DNA from: Branchinecta lynchi
Taxonomy: Eukaryota; Arthropoda; Branchiopoda; Anostraca; Branchinectidae
DNA: 64,000 bases
Assembly (NCBI GenBank): GCA_023053575.1
Contig: JAKZAP010000001.1
Coordinates: 9,254,849-9,318,848, forward strand
Reading direction: 5' to 3'
The position numbers and the translations under genes were made by a program. Positions 1-11,280 of this stretch are shown here, in pieces. Below the pieces are notes generated by a model. It was given only the letters and a program-made list of their open reading frames with translations. It did no database searches and was not told the DNA's origin. Numbering within the stretch: the first letter of the stretch is position 1; each line of letters opens with the position of its first letter.

Positions 1-439
1 GTAACTGCCGCATATATTTAACACTTATAGATTTTAGTCCATCTTCAATTTGAAACTGGTGCCTGCCTGCTTGCGTGCTAGAACGGAGCTTTCCACTCGA
101 AAGCAGAAACATCTTTTGATGAAACGAAAGGTTCGCTACACAACTTCAGATAGTCCTCTCTGACATAGGCTATACAACTCCACTTCACTTCGCAAACCGT
201 AGGCTCTGGCTCGATGACAAGCAAAAACCATCCTTATTGGCCCCAGGCAAGAGTTCTACGGAGCTTTCCAAAATGTAATGTCATATTCATCAATCCGGCC
301 TAAGGTCCACACTTTCCGTAAAAACCGCACAGGTTAGACCCTTCTCAGTTACCAGGAATAAAATGAAATCGGAGTCATAGGAAAAAAAAAAAAAAAAAAA
401 AAAAACGAGGACAAAACCAAAGTGTTGCTCTCGCAACAC
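1..439 (-). mobile_element. Family A Helentron-like element, 5' part, cut by window edge
   Basis: Read on the minus strand, this is the 5' end of the family also seen at 20,429 and 26,035. It starts with GTGTTGCGAGAGCAACAC at 439, followed by TTTGGTTTTGTCC, a poly-T tract, and about 350 bp that match the other copies closely. The flanking base outside the end is T, as in the other copies. The rest of the element lies beyond base 1. It has no coding capacity here. Family assignment (non-autonomous Helentron) is inferred from the better preserved copies. Confidence 0.7.
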
Positions 440-659
440 AATGATACACCGTTCTTCCAAATAGAGAATACTACAAAATGCGCCGCAGGCGAAATTTTGT
501 GTTAAACTAACTGTAATGCATCAGTTGAGATTGTTCCTTTGATGTAAATTCATATATTTAAATTCACATATTTGGCTTTTCGTTTCAACTTTTGCTATTT
601 TACTTACTCAGAACAAGTTGAACTAAGCAACGCCGGCCAATTTTTTGTAAATCTGTATT

Positions 660-1283
660 TTTTCCGGAAAAAATTGCGCCCGACAAATGTTTGGAGAATT
701 TGATTTCTTATGTATAAAAATACCCTGAGTGCCGACAAGAATACCGACGCCCGACAAAAGCGATTCAAAATTCAATTTCTTCTGTGTTTTGCCCGACAAG
801 ACTGTTAAGTACGTGTAAATAGAAACCGACGAGACTTGAACTTTCGATGTGCTCCCGATAAAAATTTACAGAACTTGATTTTTTTCGTGTAAAAAGAACC
901 CGATGTGCCGACAAGAATACCGACACCCGACAAAACCATCGAGTATTTAATTTGTTCTGTGTTTTGCTCGACTAGACTGTACAGAACTTGATTTCTTACG
1001 TGTAAGAAAAAAACCTTGTGCCGATGAACTTGAAGTTTCTGGGTGCGCCCGACAAAGTTTGCAAAATTTGATTTCTTACGTACAAGTAGAACCCGATGTG
1101 CCGACGAGTCGACCGACGCCCGACAAAAGCATGCAAAATTTACTTCTTCTGGATCCCTTATGCCTAAAAAAAAAACCGATGTGCCGACGAGAATACTGAA
1201 GCACGACAAAGCATGCAGAATTCGATTTCTGCAGTGCTTTCCCCGACAAATGTTTGCAGGATTTCATTTCTTGCGTATAAAAA
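660..1283. repeat. Degenerate minisatellite, CCGACGCCCGACAAAAG family
   Basis: Irregular repeats of a block with the motifs GTGCCGACAAGAATACCGAC, GCCCGACAAA and a TTTGATTTCTTACGTGTAA-like tail, at irregular spacings of roughly 80 to 190 bp. The same repeat resumes after 4,040 (CCGGATTTGCCGGCGAGTTG...), so the family C element at 1,284-4,039 has been inserted into it. Short ORFs on both strands follow the repeat and are not genes. Confidence 0.7.
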
Positions 1284-2119
1284 CAAGAGCTGAAAGCTCA
1301 TATGGCACTTGTAAGAACAGTTAGCATGTTTGTCAGATACGGTTTGCAGTTTTCAAGGCTGGATCTCTCTCCCGATATTCATTTCATCAGAAAATGGGCT
1401 TGATCTAGTAGATCTGAAATGGTTATACCACTCATTGACAACTGTATCTTCCTCCAACGATGATCGGATCGGGGGAGGGACTATATTTTCAAGCCAATCT
1501 AACATGCCTGCAAAGTTTCACGGTCATAGCACATCTGGAAGTACCCTAACTCGTGATCATCGGAATTAGGGAAAACCCCCTCCAACTCCCCCCACTGTGA
1601 CACGATCGGTCCTGTTCTGTCAATAATAATAATAATAATAATAATATATTTGCAAATTGAATGGCAGGCCGTTAAGCCTCTACAATGTATCTATGGCTTA
1701 TGCTTGTTCTTCCCTCCAAGTCCCATCCCGATCTCTCGACTCTAAGCGCTTCAAGAGAGCCTTCAGCTCCTCCGGATGTTATCAGATCCGTTCCAGACTT
1801 GAAATTGATCATCTGAGTCACTTGTTCTTGACACTTGACAAGTTTCATGCACGTCTGATCACCTGTTCCAAAGTTATGCATGTCAATAGAATCTCCCCCA
1901 TGATCATCGGATCGGGAAAAGAACTATTTTCAAGTTGACCTGGAAGATGTCTGCCAAGTTTCATGGTCCTAGTAGCCTACATGTGGAAGTACCCCTCGAA
2001 GTACCCTAACTCGTGATCACCGGAAATCCGGGAAAACCCCTTCCAACCCCTCTACTGTGACATCCCGATCCATCGACCCTAAACATTTCACGACATTTCC
2101 GGTCCCCCCTCTAATCCCC

Positions 2120-3300
2120 CTCTCTTCGGATTTGGTCCAGATTTGAAACTGAAAATCTGAGACACTTGTTCTTCACAATTGTCAAGTTTTATGCATGTCC
2201 GATTATCCATTCCAGAGTTATACATGTTTCTAGTTTCCGGATTCCCCTTCCCTCCACCCCCCCCCCCCGCGATAGCAGGATCGGGGAAGCGATTATTTCC
2301 ATGTTAATCTGGTTGGTTCCCTCGTATGTCTGTCAAGTTTTATTGTGCTAGCTTATTTGGAAGCGTTTCACCCGATTTCCGGTTGCCCCTCCAGCTCCCC
2401 CCCCCCAGTGATCGGATCTGTTCCGGATTTGAAACTGAGCATCTGGAGCACTTGTTCTTGACGTATGTCAAGTTTCTTGCATGTCTGATTACCCGTTCCA
2501 AAGTTATGCATGTTACTAGTTTCCGGATTTCCCATCCCTCCACTCCTCCCACAATGACCGGATGGGGAAAGTGATTATTTCCAAGTTCTTTTGGTCGGTT
2601 CCCTGATATGCCTGCCAAATTTCATTGTCCTAGCTTATGTGGAAGCGTTTCATGAGATTTCCGGTGCCCCCTCCAGCCCCCCCCCCCCAGTTATCGGATC
2701 TGGTCCGGATTTGAAATTGAGCTTCAGAAGCACTTGTTCTTGACATATGTCAAGTTTCAGGCCTATCTGATTACCCGTTCAAAAGTTAGGCATGCTACTA
2801 CTTTCCGGATTTCCCATCCCTCCACTTCCCCCAAGATGGCCGGATCGGGGAAATGATTATTTCCAAGTTAATCTGGTCGGTTTCCCAACACGCCTGCCAA
2901 GTTTCATCGTTCTAGCTTATGTGGAAGCGTTTCACGAGGTTTTGGGTGCCCCCTCCAGCTCCCCCCCCCCAGTTATCGGCAATTGTTCTTGATATATGTC
3001 AAGTTTCACGCAAGTCCGACTACCCGTTCTAAAGTTATGCATGTTACTAGTTTCCGGATTTCTTGTTGCTCCACCCCACCCCCCCCACGATGGCCGGATC
3101 GGGGAAGTGACTGTTTCCATGTTAATCTGGTTCGGTCCCTTATACGCCTGCCAAGTTTCATCGTCCTAGCTTATGTGGAAGTGCCCAAACTAGCAAAACC
3201 GGGACAGACCGTCGTTTCCGGATTTCTCATCCCTCCACCCCCCCACTATGATCGTATCCGGAATAGGATTATAACCAAGTTAATCTGGTCGGTTCCCTGA
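2120..3300 (+). repeat. Tandem ~282-bp units inside element C1
   Basis: The phrase AGTKATCGGATCTG recurs at 2,407 and 2,689, with its truncated form at 2,971, giving a 282-bp period. Each unit runs from a Frame-less GATCGGATC block through TTGTTCTTGACATATGTCAA, TTACCCGTTC, CCATCCCTCC and GCCAAGTTTCATCGTCC to a C-homopolymer. The same unit is found in every other family C copy. ORFs that recur in these units reflect DNA repetition. Confidence 0.75.
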
Positions 3301-3660
3301 TATTCCTGCTAAGCGTGTCACTAGATTTGTTTGACTTGGACTGACCATCTTTAAACCGTATCTATTCTCGCATTCGCTTTGTGTACATCATAGCATGGCT
3401 CAGTGGTAGAAAACGGGACTGGCAACACAAAGGTCAAGTTTCACGTATGTCTGATTACCCTTTCCAAAGTTATGCACGTTAATAGTTTTCGGATTTCCCA
3501 TCCCTCCACTCCCCCCACTATGATCGGATCCGGAATATGATTATATCCAAGTTAATCTGGTCGGTTCGCTGATATTCCTGCCAAACGTTTCACTAGATTT
3601 GTTTGACTTGGACTAACCATCTTTAGACGCTAGTTACCCCGCATTCGCTCTTTGATACAT

Positions 3661-3732
3661 AGTCGCATAGCTCAGTGGTAGAATACTAGACTGTCAACCC
3701 AAAGGTTCTTGGTTCGGTCCCGGCTTTGGCCA
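3661..3732 (+). pseudogene. tRNA-like sequence (degenerate, Asp-GTC-like) inside element C1
   Basis: TAGCTCAGTGG at 3,668 fits the pol III A box and GGTTCGGTCCC at 3,711 fits the B box closely. With tRNA numbering the anticodon position reads GTC (3,693-3,695). The T-arm pairs reasonably, but the acceptor, D and anticodon stems have several mismatches, so this is not a functional tRNA. A poorer copy of the same block, including GGCTCAGTGGTAGAA, lies at about 3,396, because the 3,310-3,430 segment is duplicated at 3,590-3,680. It may be a tRNA pseudogene or the head of a SINE. Confidence 0.5.
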
Positions 3733-4010
3733 GCGCTTTGTTTTGCTCCCGTTTTACTTTTTGGTCCCGTTTTACTTTATAGTTTCCGGACTCCCGGATC
3801 CGGGGAAAGTTGGATTGGGGAAGTGATTATTTGTAAGTTGATCTGGTCGGGTCCCTGATATGCCTGTGAAGTTTCATCGTCCTAGCTTGTGTGGAAGTGC
3901 CCAAACTAGCAAAACCTGGACAGACCGACAGAACGACAGAGCGACAGAACGACAGAACGACAGAACGACAGACAGACAGACCGACAGACCGACAGAAATT
4001 ACGATCGCTA

Positions 4011-4040
4011 TATGGCACTTGAGTATGCTCAAGTGCCATA
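4011..4040. other. Terminal hairpin of family C element
   Basis: A perfect 13-bp stem (TATGGCACTTGAG) with loop TATG, directly after a GACAGA-type microsatellite and the spacer AAATTACGATCGC. The same hairpin ends copy C6 at 58,876-58,905 with loop TAAG; copies C2 (31,591) and C3 (42,508) have a shorter stem with another loop. One arm is repeated at the 5' end of each element. Confidence 0.8.
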
Positions 4041-5129
4041 AAAACCGGATTTGCCGGCGAGTTGACCGACGCCAGACGAAAGTACTTTCTCAAGGCCTTT
4101 GGGGGGGGGGGAGTCTCACCCCCCATAGTGACGACCCTGGTGATGAAAGTGTATTTGCGCACATGGGTGGCCGGAAGCGCTCAGGCTAGGGGGGGTGAGA
4201 CCCTCATTTCAACGACTCCTGGATCGTAATATACGACTCGCACGCACCGACAAAAACGTAGTATTGCCGCTACGCGGCAATGGTGCACATTCCCCGCCAA
4301 CAAATAATATAGAAGATGTAAAACTAGCTGCAATGCATCACCTGAAATTATTCTTGTAATCAAAGTTTTTGTATAAATAAATTCTTAGCCAACGAGACTT
4401 GGGTTGCGTTTTTTCGGGGGTGTAGTTTCACTGTAGTATTGATGTACTTTTGTTTCATTATGAAAGTATCGTGTGCCTTTTATTTGTCATTCGACACACT
4501 GCACTTCCATGACAAAAACTATAGCACGTAAAACTACAGTGTGCTACATCTGAAAATTGCAACTTAGAACTGGTTTGCAGAATCTGGTTCCTTCTGTGTA
4601 AAAACTAACCCCGATTCATTGACCAAACAAATTTTTGTCTTTCGCCCGATAGAAACACTATATCTTTCCCTAATGCAGCATATTCAAGCACGTCTGAAAG
4701 GTTTATATCTGCCTCAATCTTCATCTGCGACCTTACCACGAAATTAGGTCCGAGTCTCAAAACGCGACAGAAGATGCTATACACAGCAAATGAACAACGA
4801 GAAGTTCGCGTTTAGAATAACTTAAACATAAAAGAGATCATTTTCGAGTTGTATCAGTGTCTTGAAGCTAGTCGGTAATTACCTTGCCCCCCCCCCTAAA
4901 CATTTTGGCTAGTAACGCCTCTGCTAGCATAGAGGCAAAAAATTTACCTCCCGACGAGAATGAGCTATTCCAGCGTCTACAGAACCCTGCTTTCCTGGGA
5001 AACGAATTTCGGGTGTATATTAAAATCTGTCTTGTCCTTTTCAAGCGTTGTTGCCACCTCAACCTCGCTGTGTAATCGACATTTTTCCATCTGTTCTGGG
5101 CACCTTGTTTCGCGGGTTCTATGCCTTCT
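4041..5129. other. Repeat-derived stretch, no gene seen
   Basis: Begins with the continuation of the CCGACGCC minisatellite, then low-complexity sequence with a G tract near 4,102 and the inverted pair GGTGAGACC / GGTCTCACC region. From about 4,865 to 4,918 there is a transposon end, read on the minus strand as CAGAGGCGTTACTAGCC followed by a G run. It matches the ends at 9,420 and 47,779. I see no gene. Confidence 0.5.
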
Positions 5130-6547
5130 TTTTGGGATCCCAAAACGTAAGTGGAGGGATACCTATGACATCGCAAAAGTTGTCCGTCTGTCCGTCCGTC
5201 CGTCCGTCCGTCTGTAAGCACGATAACTCTCGAAGGGAATGAGATATTTTGATGAAACTCGGTGAGAAGGTTCGTTGGGTCGTCGGACCAGTCAAGTTCG
5301 TAGATGGGCTTTGTAGCTCTACATTTAGGGGTGGGGGAGGGGATTGAAATTAAGGGACAAACAAAATATTTTGAAACAGCTAATGTGATAGTCGATTATG
5401 GGGTAAGAAGACATGCTGAACACGATGGTGAAAACCATTTTGTCATCAGACAAGTAGTTCGCCCGGAATCCGGCCAAAACCGGAAAGTTTGTTGAAAGTA
5501 AAAGTTTTATTTGAAGTTGATTAGATGTTCGATTTAGGGGTAGGAAGACATGCTGAAGACGATGGTGAAAATTATTTTCTCGACGGACAAGTATTTCGCC
5601 CGGAATCCGGCCCAAACCGGAAAGTTTGTTGAAAGTAAAAGTTTAATTTGAAATTGATTAGATGTTCGATTTAGGGGTAGGAAGACATGCTGAAGACGAT
5701 GGTGAAAACTATTTTCTCGATGGACAAGTATTTCGCCCGGAATCCGGCCCAAACCGGAAAGTTTGTTGAAAGTAAAAGTTTTATTTGAAGTTGATTAAAT
5801 GTTCGATTTAGAGGTAGGGAGACATGCTGAAGACGATGGTGAAAACTATTTTCTCGACGGACAAGTATTTCGACCGGAATCCGGCCCAAACCGGAAAGTT
5901 TGTCAAAATTAAAGTTTAATTTGGAGTTGATTGGATGTTCGATTTAGGGCAAGAAGACATGCTGAACACTTATGTGAAAACAAGTTTCTACCCGGACATG
6001 TAGTTCGTCCGGAATCCGGCCAAAACCGGAAAACTGTTGGAAGTCAAAGTTTTATTTCTAGTTGATTAGATAAGCGATTTAGGGGTAAGAAGAGATGCTG
6101 AGTCCCTGTGTGACAATCGTATTTTACCCGGACATATAGTTCGACCGGAATCCGGCTGGAATCGGAAAATTTGTTATAAGCTAAATTTCTATTTGAAGTT
6201 GATTAGATGTTCATTACTGGGGAAAGAAGATACCCTGATTTCGTCTTTGAGCTTTCTTTTTTCGCCGGACTAGTAGTTCTGGAGTTCGGCCGGAACGGGG
6301 AAATTGGCAGAAGTGGCAGGAAGTTTTCGTCAAAACAGATATGACTTATAGGGGTAAACACACATGCTGAATCCAAATCTGAACTTGGTTTTCTCAGGTG
6401 ATTCGCTATTTGGCCTTAATCTGTTTCTGAATTTTAATTGTAAAAATGTTCAAGGAGTCTGGCGAAGACTGGATCTGGCTAAGACAAGACCCAGTTGTCT
6501 GGATCAGATATTGAATTTTTGGGATCCCATCGAAACCTTTGGTCTTG
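5130..6547 (-). mobile_element. Family B element with 137-bp tandem units, copy B1
   Basis: On the minus strand it runs from CAAGACCAAAGGTTTCGATG (6,547) to the 16-bp palindrome TTTTGGGATCCCAAAA (5,145-5,130). The interior has about six units of a 137-bp repeat (motif positions 5,534 and 5,671 are 137 apart) containing CCGGTTTGGGCCGGATTCCG and CTTGTCCGTCGAGAAAA. A GACGGACG microsatellite sits just before the terminal palindrome. The unit length is not a multiple of three, so the chains of ~72-96 aa ORFs are by-products. Confidence 0.75.
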
Positions 6548-7741
6548 TTTCACTTGTAGTCAAAGTCTGACCAACAATCCATGCACATAACCTTGTCTCT
6601 CGCTTTTGGTCTATAAGGTATATTAGTGATATCCAGTGAGACTTCACTTTAACAACTAACCTATTGAAATTTTGACAGGCTAAAATCTGAAAGACTTAAC
6701 TGAGGCACATACAAATCACATGGGAGCAGAACAGACGGCCGTATTTCTGCCCCCATGAATCATGTCTCCGACCTATCGGGGTTATGAAACCTGGTTTAAA
6801 CGACTCGACTTGTCTTTAGGGACGGAATTACGAATGAATCTGTGCATAGCCAAAATTAACATTTGTTTTGTTAAACGATTGTTTCTGATTGAAGTGAATG
6901 CCGGTGTTAAGGTTACATCCCACTGTTGAGACCATTGTTAAGATGTTGTCCCACTTCTTACACCATTGTTAAGTAGGTGTGATCGAATCCCACTGTTGGA
7001 CCCCATTGTTAAGGATGTTATCCCACTGTTGAGACCATTGTTAAGATGTTGAACCTGGAGGAAGTTTCCAACCCCTGTTCTTACACCTTGTTGAGAGGAT
7101 GGACGAGTGGAGGCGAGGTTTAATGAAGATAAGGCTCCTGGGGTGTGGGCTGAAGACATTCTGACACCGTAGGTGCCCACTAGCCCCAGGACCAGTCAGG
7201 AAACCGGACAAAAGAGACAAGGGAAAGTCTCAGGGAATTCTATAGCTGAGCCGCAGTCAATCCAGAAATCCCTAATCAAGCTGGTTCACCCATCCTAGCG
7301 AAGCTGGAATTCACATATCCAGTCAAGCCCGAGGCCTACTAGCCGAGATGGACCATAACGTCTATAGTTAATTTATCTCATGTAAATCGTGTACAAGAGC
7401 GTGACACATATAATATAGCACTAATGGGTCCCTAACTAAATATATAAACTGGTCCTTACCATAAATTATAATACAGAGTAACTGAGGTCTTGCTCCGACC
7501 AAGGATGAAAGAGAACTCCCCTTGGCTGCGGATTCATTCCGTAGCCAAAATACTTAGAATGAAATGGATCAAAGCCTTACCTCGGATTAGCGAGCAGCTA
7601 ACTGGAGCTAGTGGATAAAGACCGAGTGACCAAAATAAACGACTGATACGACTTAGCAAAAGGCAGGGGGGGGGGTGAATAACCCCCCTTCATTCGCCCC
7701 CTTCGGGCCACCCCTGTTTGCGCGCTCGATAAGAAAAGGAA
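6548..7741. other. Spacer between inverted copies B1 and B2; short minisatellite
   Basis: The stretch 6,905-7,100 holds irregular repeats of CCCACTGTTGAGACCATTG / TTAAGATGTT. The rest has no recognisable gene or repeat family. It ends in a G tract facing a C tract near 7,665-7,690. Confidence 0.5.
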
Positions 7742-8981
7742 CAAGACCAAAGGTTTCGATGGGATCCCAAAAATTCAATATCTGATCCAGACAACTGGGC
7801 CTTGTCTTAGCCAGATCCAGTCATCGTCAGACTCCTTGAACATTTTTACAATTAAGATTCAGAAACAGATTAAGGCCAAATAGCTAATCACCTGAGAAAG
7901 CCAAGTTCAGATATGGATTCGGCATGTGTGTTTACCCCTATAAGTCATATCTGTTTTGACGAGAACTTCCTGCCACTTCTGCCAATTTCCCGGTTTCGGC
8001 CGAACTCCAGAACTAAAGAAAGCTCAAAGACGAAATCAGGGTATCTTCTTCCCCCAGTAATGAACATCTAATCAACTTCAAATAAAATTTGTATTTATAA
8101 TATATTTTCCGACTCCAGCCGGATTCCGGTCGAACTATATGTCCGGGTAAAATATGATTAACATACAGGGACTCAGCATCTCTTCTTACCCCTAAATCGC
8201 TTATCTAATCAACTAGAAATGAAACTTTAACTTCCAACAGTTTTCTGGTTTTGGCCGGATTCCGGGCGAACTACATGTCCGGGTAGAAAATTGTTTTCAC
8301 ATAAGTGGTCAGCATGTCTTCTTGCCCTAAATCAAACATCTAATCAACTCCAAATAAAACTTTTAATTTTGACAAACTTTCCGGTTTGGGCCGGATTCCG
8401 GTCTAACTACTTGTCCGTCGAGAAAATAATTTTCACCATCGTCTTCAGCATGTCTTCCTACCTCTAAATCGAACATCTAATCAACTTCAAATCAAACTTT
8501 TACTTTCAACAAACTTTCCGGTTTGGGCCGGATTCCGGGCGAAATACTTGTCCGTCGAGAAAATAGTTTTCACCATCGTCTTCAGCATGTCTTCCTACCC
8601 CTAAATCGAACATCTAATCAACTTCAAATAAAACTTTTACTTTCAACAAACTTCCACTTGTCCGATGACAAAATGGTTTTCACCATCGTGTTCAGTATGT
8701 CTTCTTACCCCATAATCGACTATCACATTAGCTGTTTCAAAATATTTTGTTTGGCCCTTAATTTGAACCCCCTCCCCCACCCCTAAATGTAGGGCTACAA
8801 AGCCCATCTACAAACTCGACTGGTCCGACGACCCAACAAATCCTCACACCAAGTTTCATCAAAATATCTCATTCCCTTCGAGAGTTATCGTGCTTACAGA
8901 CGAACGGACAGACAGACGGACTGACGGACAACTTTTGCGATGTCATAGATATCCCTCCACTTACGTTTTGGGATCCCAAAA
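7742..8981 (+). mobile_element. Family B element, copy B2
   Basis: Starts CAAGACCAAAGGTTTCGATG and ends TTTTGGGATCCCAAAA at 8,966-8,981, with 137-bp units in between and a GACAGACGGACTGACGGACA microsatellite just before the end. It faces copy B1 in inverted orientation across 1.2 kb. One 137-bp unit carries a partial deletion around 8,650 compared with copies B1 and B3. Confidence 0.75.
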
Positions 8982-10344
8982 ACTACACTGAGCTTTCAAT
9001 GAAAAGATAGAAAAATAAACATAGAAAAAAGAAAATGGACTGATCTGGTTTGAAAATCTTCTTCTTAGATGGAATCCGGAAAAACGGTCAAGGATAAGAA
9101 ATAAAGGAAACAGGGTCAATGTAATTTTCTTACCCAGCTTCGTTGCGTAGCGGGCATCGTATAATAGGCTTATTAATTAGTTCTTGTCTGTAGTTTGATT
9201 TTCTTAGCACTGAAACCTAGCGGTTTCTAAGGAAATCTGCACGGTCTGCACTGACACTAGTGAAATAGTCGTTTTTTCTGAAAATCAGTCGATGTTTTTC
9301 AAAAATGTAATTTTTGTTGTTGAAAGTAGTCGTTTTTTCCTTCAGAAAAAGTCGGTAAAAATTACCGGCCAGTCCGTAAATGCCTCGTCGCCCCCCCCCC
9401 CAAAAAAAAAACACTTTGGCTATAGTAACGCCTCTGGCTGCAAGTCATAGAATTACCCTTTTCCGTCACTTAAAGCACAGAAGGTACTACAACGTGTTAC
9501 CATATTACCTTAGAAAGGCCTTAGAAGTATGTACCATTACTCGTAATTTCGGAGAGCCTTCTTCGTACAATAATTGTTTCGGTAAATTTTGGTGTTGCTT
9601 AGTGTGGGGTCCGGTCTCGCTCAGCCAGTCAGACAGACTGGGTGATGTGAATTTGTTTAACTGAAATCTTGTTTCGAACGCAGAAGGATACTCAGGAAAT
9701 AATAGTTCCTAGTTCGAGGATAGGATACCACGGGCCAATTTAACGTCAACAACAGACCATTGTCTTCTCCAGCTCAGAGATCTCATTTGCTGTGTTTTGC
9801 TGGCTCTTCGTCTTTTCCTTATCTCCAGTCGAACTGGAGGAAGCAGTCGTTTCTGTCACCCTTTTGCGTTTTCTCAGGAGCTGTCTGGATGATTACATCG
9901 AGTTAAGCGACTCCTTCTTAAGCGAGATAATCGGACGTGCCTATTCACTTTCACAAGCGATTACTTCCATTTCTCATTTTCATCCCCGAGTCTTAGTTGC
10001 TTGGCGACGCTTATGTGACAAGGGATTAAATGGCGATTCGTCCTCAAGAAGCAAATATTGCTTGTTTTCTCCCGACAGCCTTCTACAAAAGGCGATAGCA
10101 ACGCCTTCATCTCAAGGATCTATAATCTACGTCATAAGGGCTGTATTTGGTTGGGGCTATGTTATCGATCTTGGAAGCCATATCAAAGAAAAAGAAGATT
10201 ACTCTGCCGTCGTGGGGGGTTCATCTCGACATTGTGGTCAAGGCGACAAGACACAGCTCCTTAACAACCCTCCGTTCTGTCTAGCGTCTGTCGCGAGTTG
10301 CAAGCTATGTTAACTAGCCTCGCGGTGACTCAATCAGTGGACCC
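8982..10344. other. Unassigned stretch with one transposon end
   Basis: At about 9,225-9,435 there is a sequence of the CAGAGGCGTTACTA family (minus strand start near 9,435, then G tract and repeated short motifs such as GTCGTTTTTTC and GTCGGTAAAAATTACCG). The open frame 9,792-10,313 on the plus strand (173 codons) shows no motif I recognise and is not called as a gene. Nothing else is identified. Confidence 0.4.
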
Positions 10345-10630
10345 CAGAGCAAAATAACTCTAGAGAGTAATACGCGTAGTCAAACATAGTCAAACCGCAG
10401 CGACACTAGCTCCACTAGAGAACACGAACATCCCTACTGAAACTCAACTAGTCGTTAACGAGCGCTGGCTCGCCTGGCAGTCGCCTGGCTTTGCACCGCA
10501 TCTTAGCCTTTCTAGAATTTTTTACGTCCGCCACTGCAAACACGAATAGGGCGGCGCTGCGACGGAGGTCCATTTTTGATGCATGGGAAGGATAGGTCTT
10601 CGTATTACTCTCTAGTGTTATTTTGCTCTG
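10345..10630. mobile_element. Short inverted-repeat element (MITE-like), about 286 bp
   Basis: The left end CAGAGCAAAATAACTCTAGA continues AGAGTAATACG (10,345-10,374), and its near-exact inverse closes the element at 10,601-10,630. Only one or two positions differ over 30 bp. The interior is not repetitive. The 8 bp outside each end (TGGACCCC and GTAGACCC) are similar but not identical, so a target duplication is not proven. A miniature relative with the same ends occurs near 44,985-45,017. Confidence 0.65.
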
Positions 10631-11234
10631 GTAGACCCTCAGTTTTGTAGAGTGATGCTGTGGTTGCCCGAGGCATCTTTCTGGTCATCCAGTTTCACTT
10701 AAAAGTCTCATTTTCGTAGCTCCTAGCCTCCGCTCGTATGAATCGTTTAGGGTATAAGATAAGGTATCTCGTTACCCACGTGGAATCTCCAGTTACCCAC
10801 GTGGATCTGAATTTACAGTAGTTGCGTTTTTTATCGAAGTCGAAGTTACCTTCAACCTCAAAGGTTTTCGTTTAAATACCGTTTTCGGTCGCCGGTCACA
10901 GTTTCTTTGTCCTTCACACTCTTACCATTGAACTTCGTGAGCTAGCTAGTTCAAAGTTTGCTTGAATCGTCGAAGAAACGTCTACCTGGCAAGGATCGCC
11001 GTAATCCTAAAAAGACTAATTAAGCAAACGATGAACTTCGACGGCGTTTGAAAACGGAAATTAAGCAGCCGGCTACTCTAACGTCGAAAAAAAACTTGGA
11101 TCAAAAACGCAACTAGTATCGGATCTTTAAAGGCACGGAGATTTCGGAGTTAGTCTCATCATTCATTGTCATTATTTATAAGGCGCTGCTTCACGGTCGT
11201 CGATTCTTCCCAGGATTATTATCACTGTTATCAC
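10631..11234. other. No feature recognised
   Basis: Contains a short direct repeat TACCCACGTGGA(A/T)CT (near 10,775 and 10,797) and no recognisable gene, transposon end or RNA. Confidence 0.4.
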
Positions 11235-11280
11235 GGTCAAAAGACCCTCCTACATAACATGATAGAGAACCTGCTTAATT

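Larger units (their letters stand above)
1284..4039 (+). mobile_element. Family C tandem-repeat element, copy C1, both ends present
   Basis: It starts CAAGAGCTGAAAGCTCATAT after a run of A and ends in a hairpin with TATGGCACTTGAG arms followed by A residues. The interior holds repeated blocks containing CCAAGTTTCATCGTCCTAGC, GGATTTCCCATCCCTCCACT and C-rich tracts. A (GACAGA/GACAGAACGACAGA) microsatellite sits just before the terminal hairpin. Joining the two flanks (…TATAAAAA and CCGGATTTGCC…) restores the minisatellite it interrupts, which fixes the element ends to within the A-run. No protein-coding gene is seen. Its transposition class is unknown. Confidence 0.7.

Noticed and set aside
3661..3732. 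Functional tRNA-Asp gene
   Set aside because: Several mismatches in the acceptor, D and anticodon stems; kept only as a tRNA-like pseudogene.
1284..8981. Families B and C as classical Helitrons because of the 3' hairpins
   Set aside because: They do not start TC or end CTRR, and they sit next to A runs; only the hairpin is similar. Class left open.
9792..10313. 173-codon open frame on the plus strand
   Set aside because: No recognisable domain, no splice context or repeat-free support, and the composition does not stand out; it may be chance. A database search would be needed to revive it.
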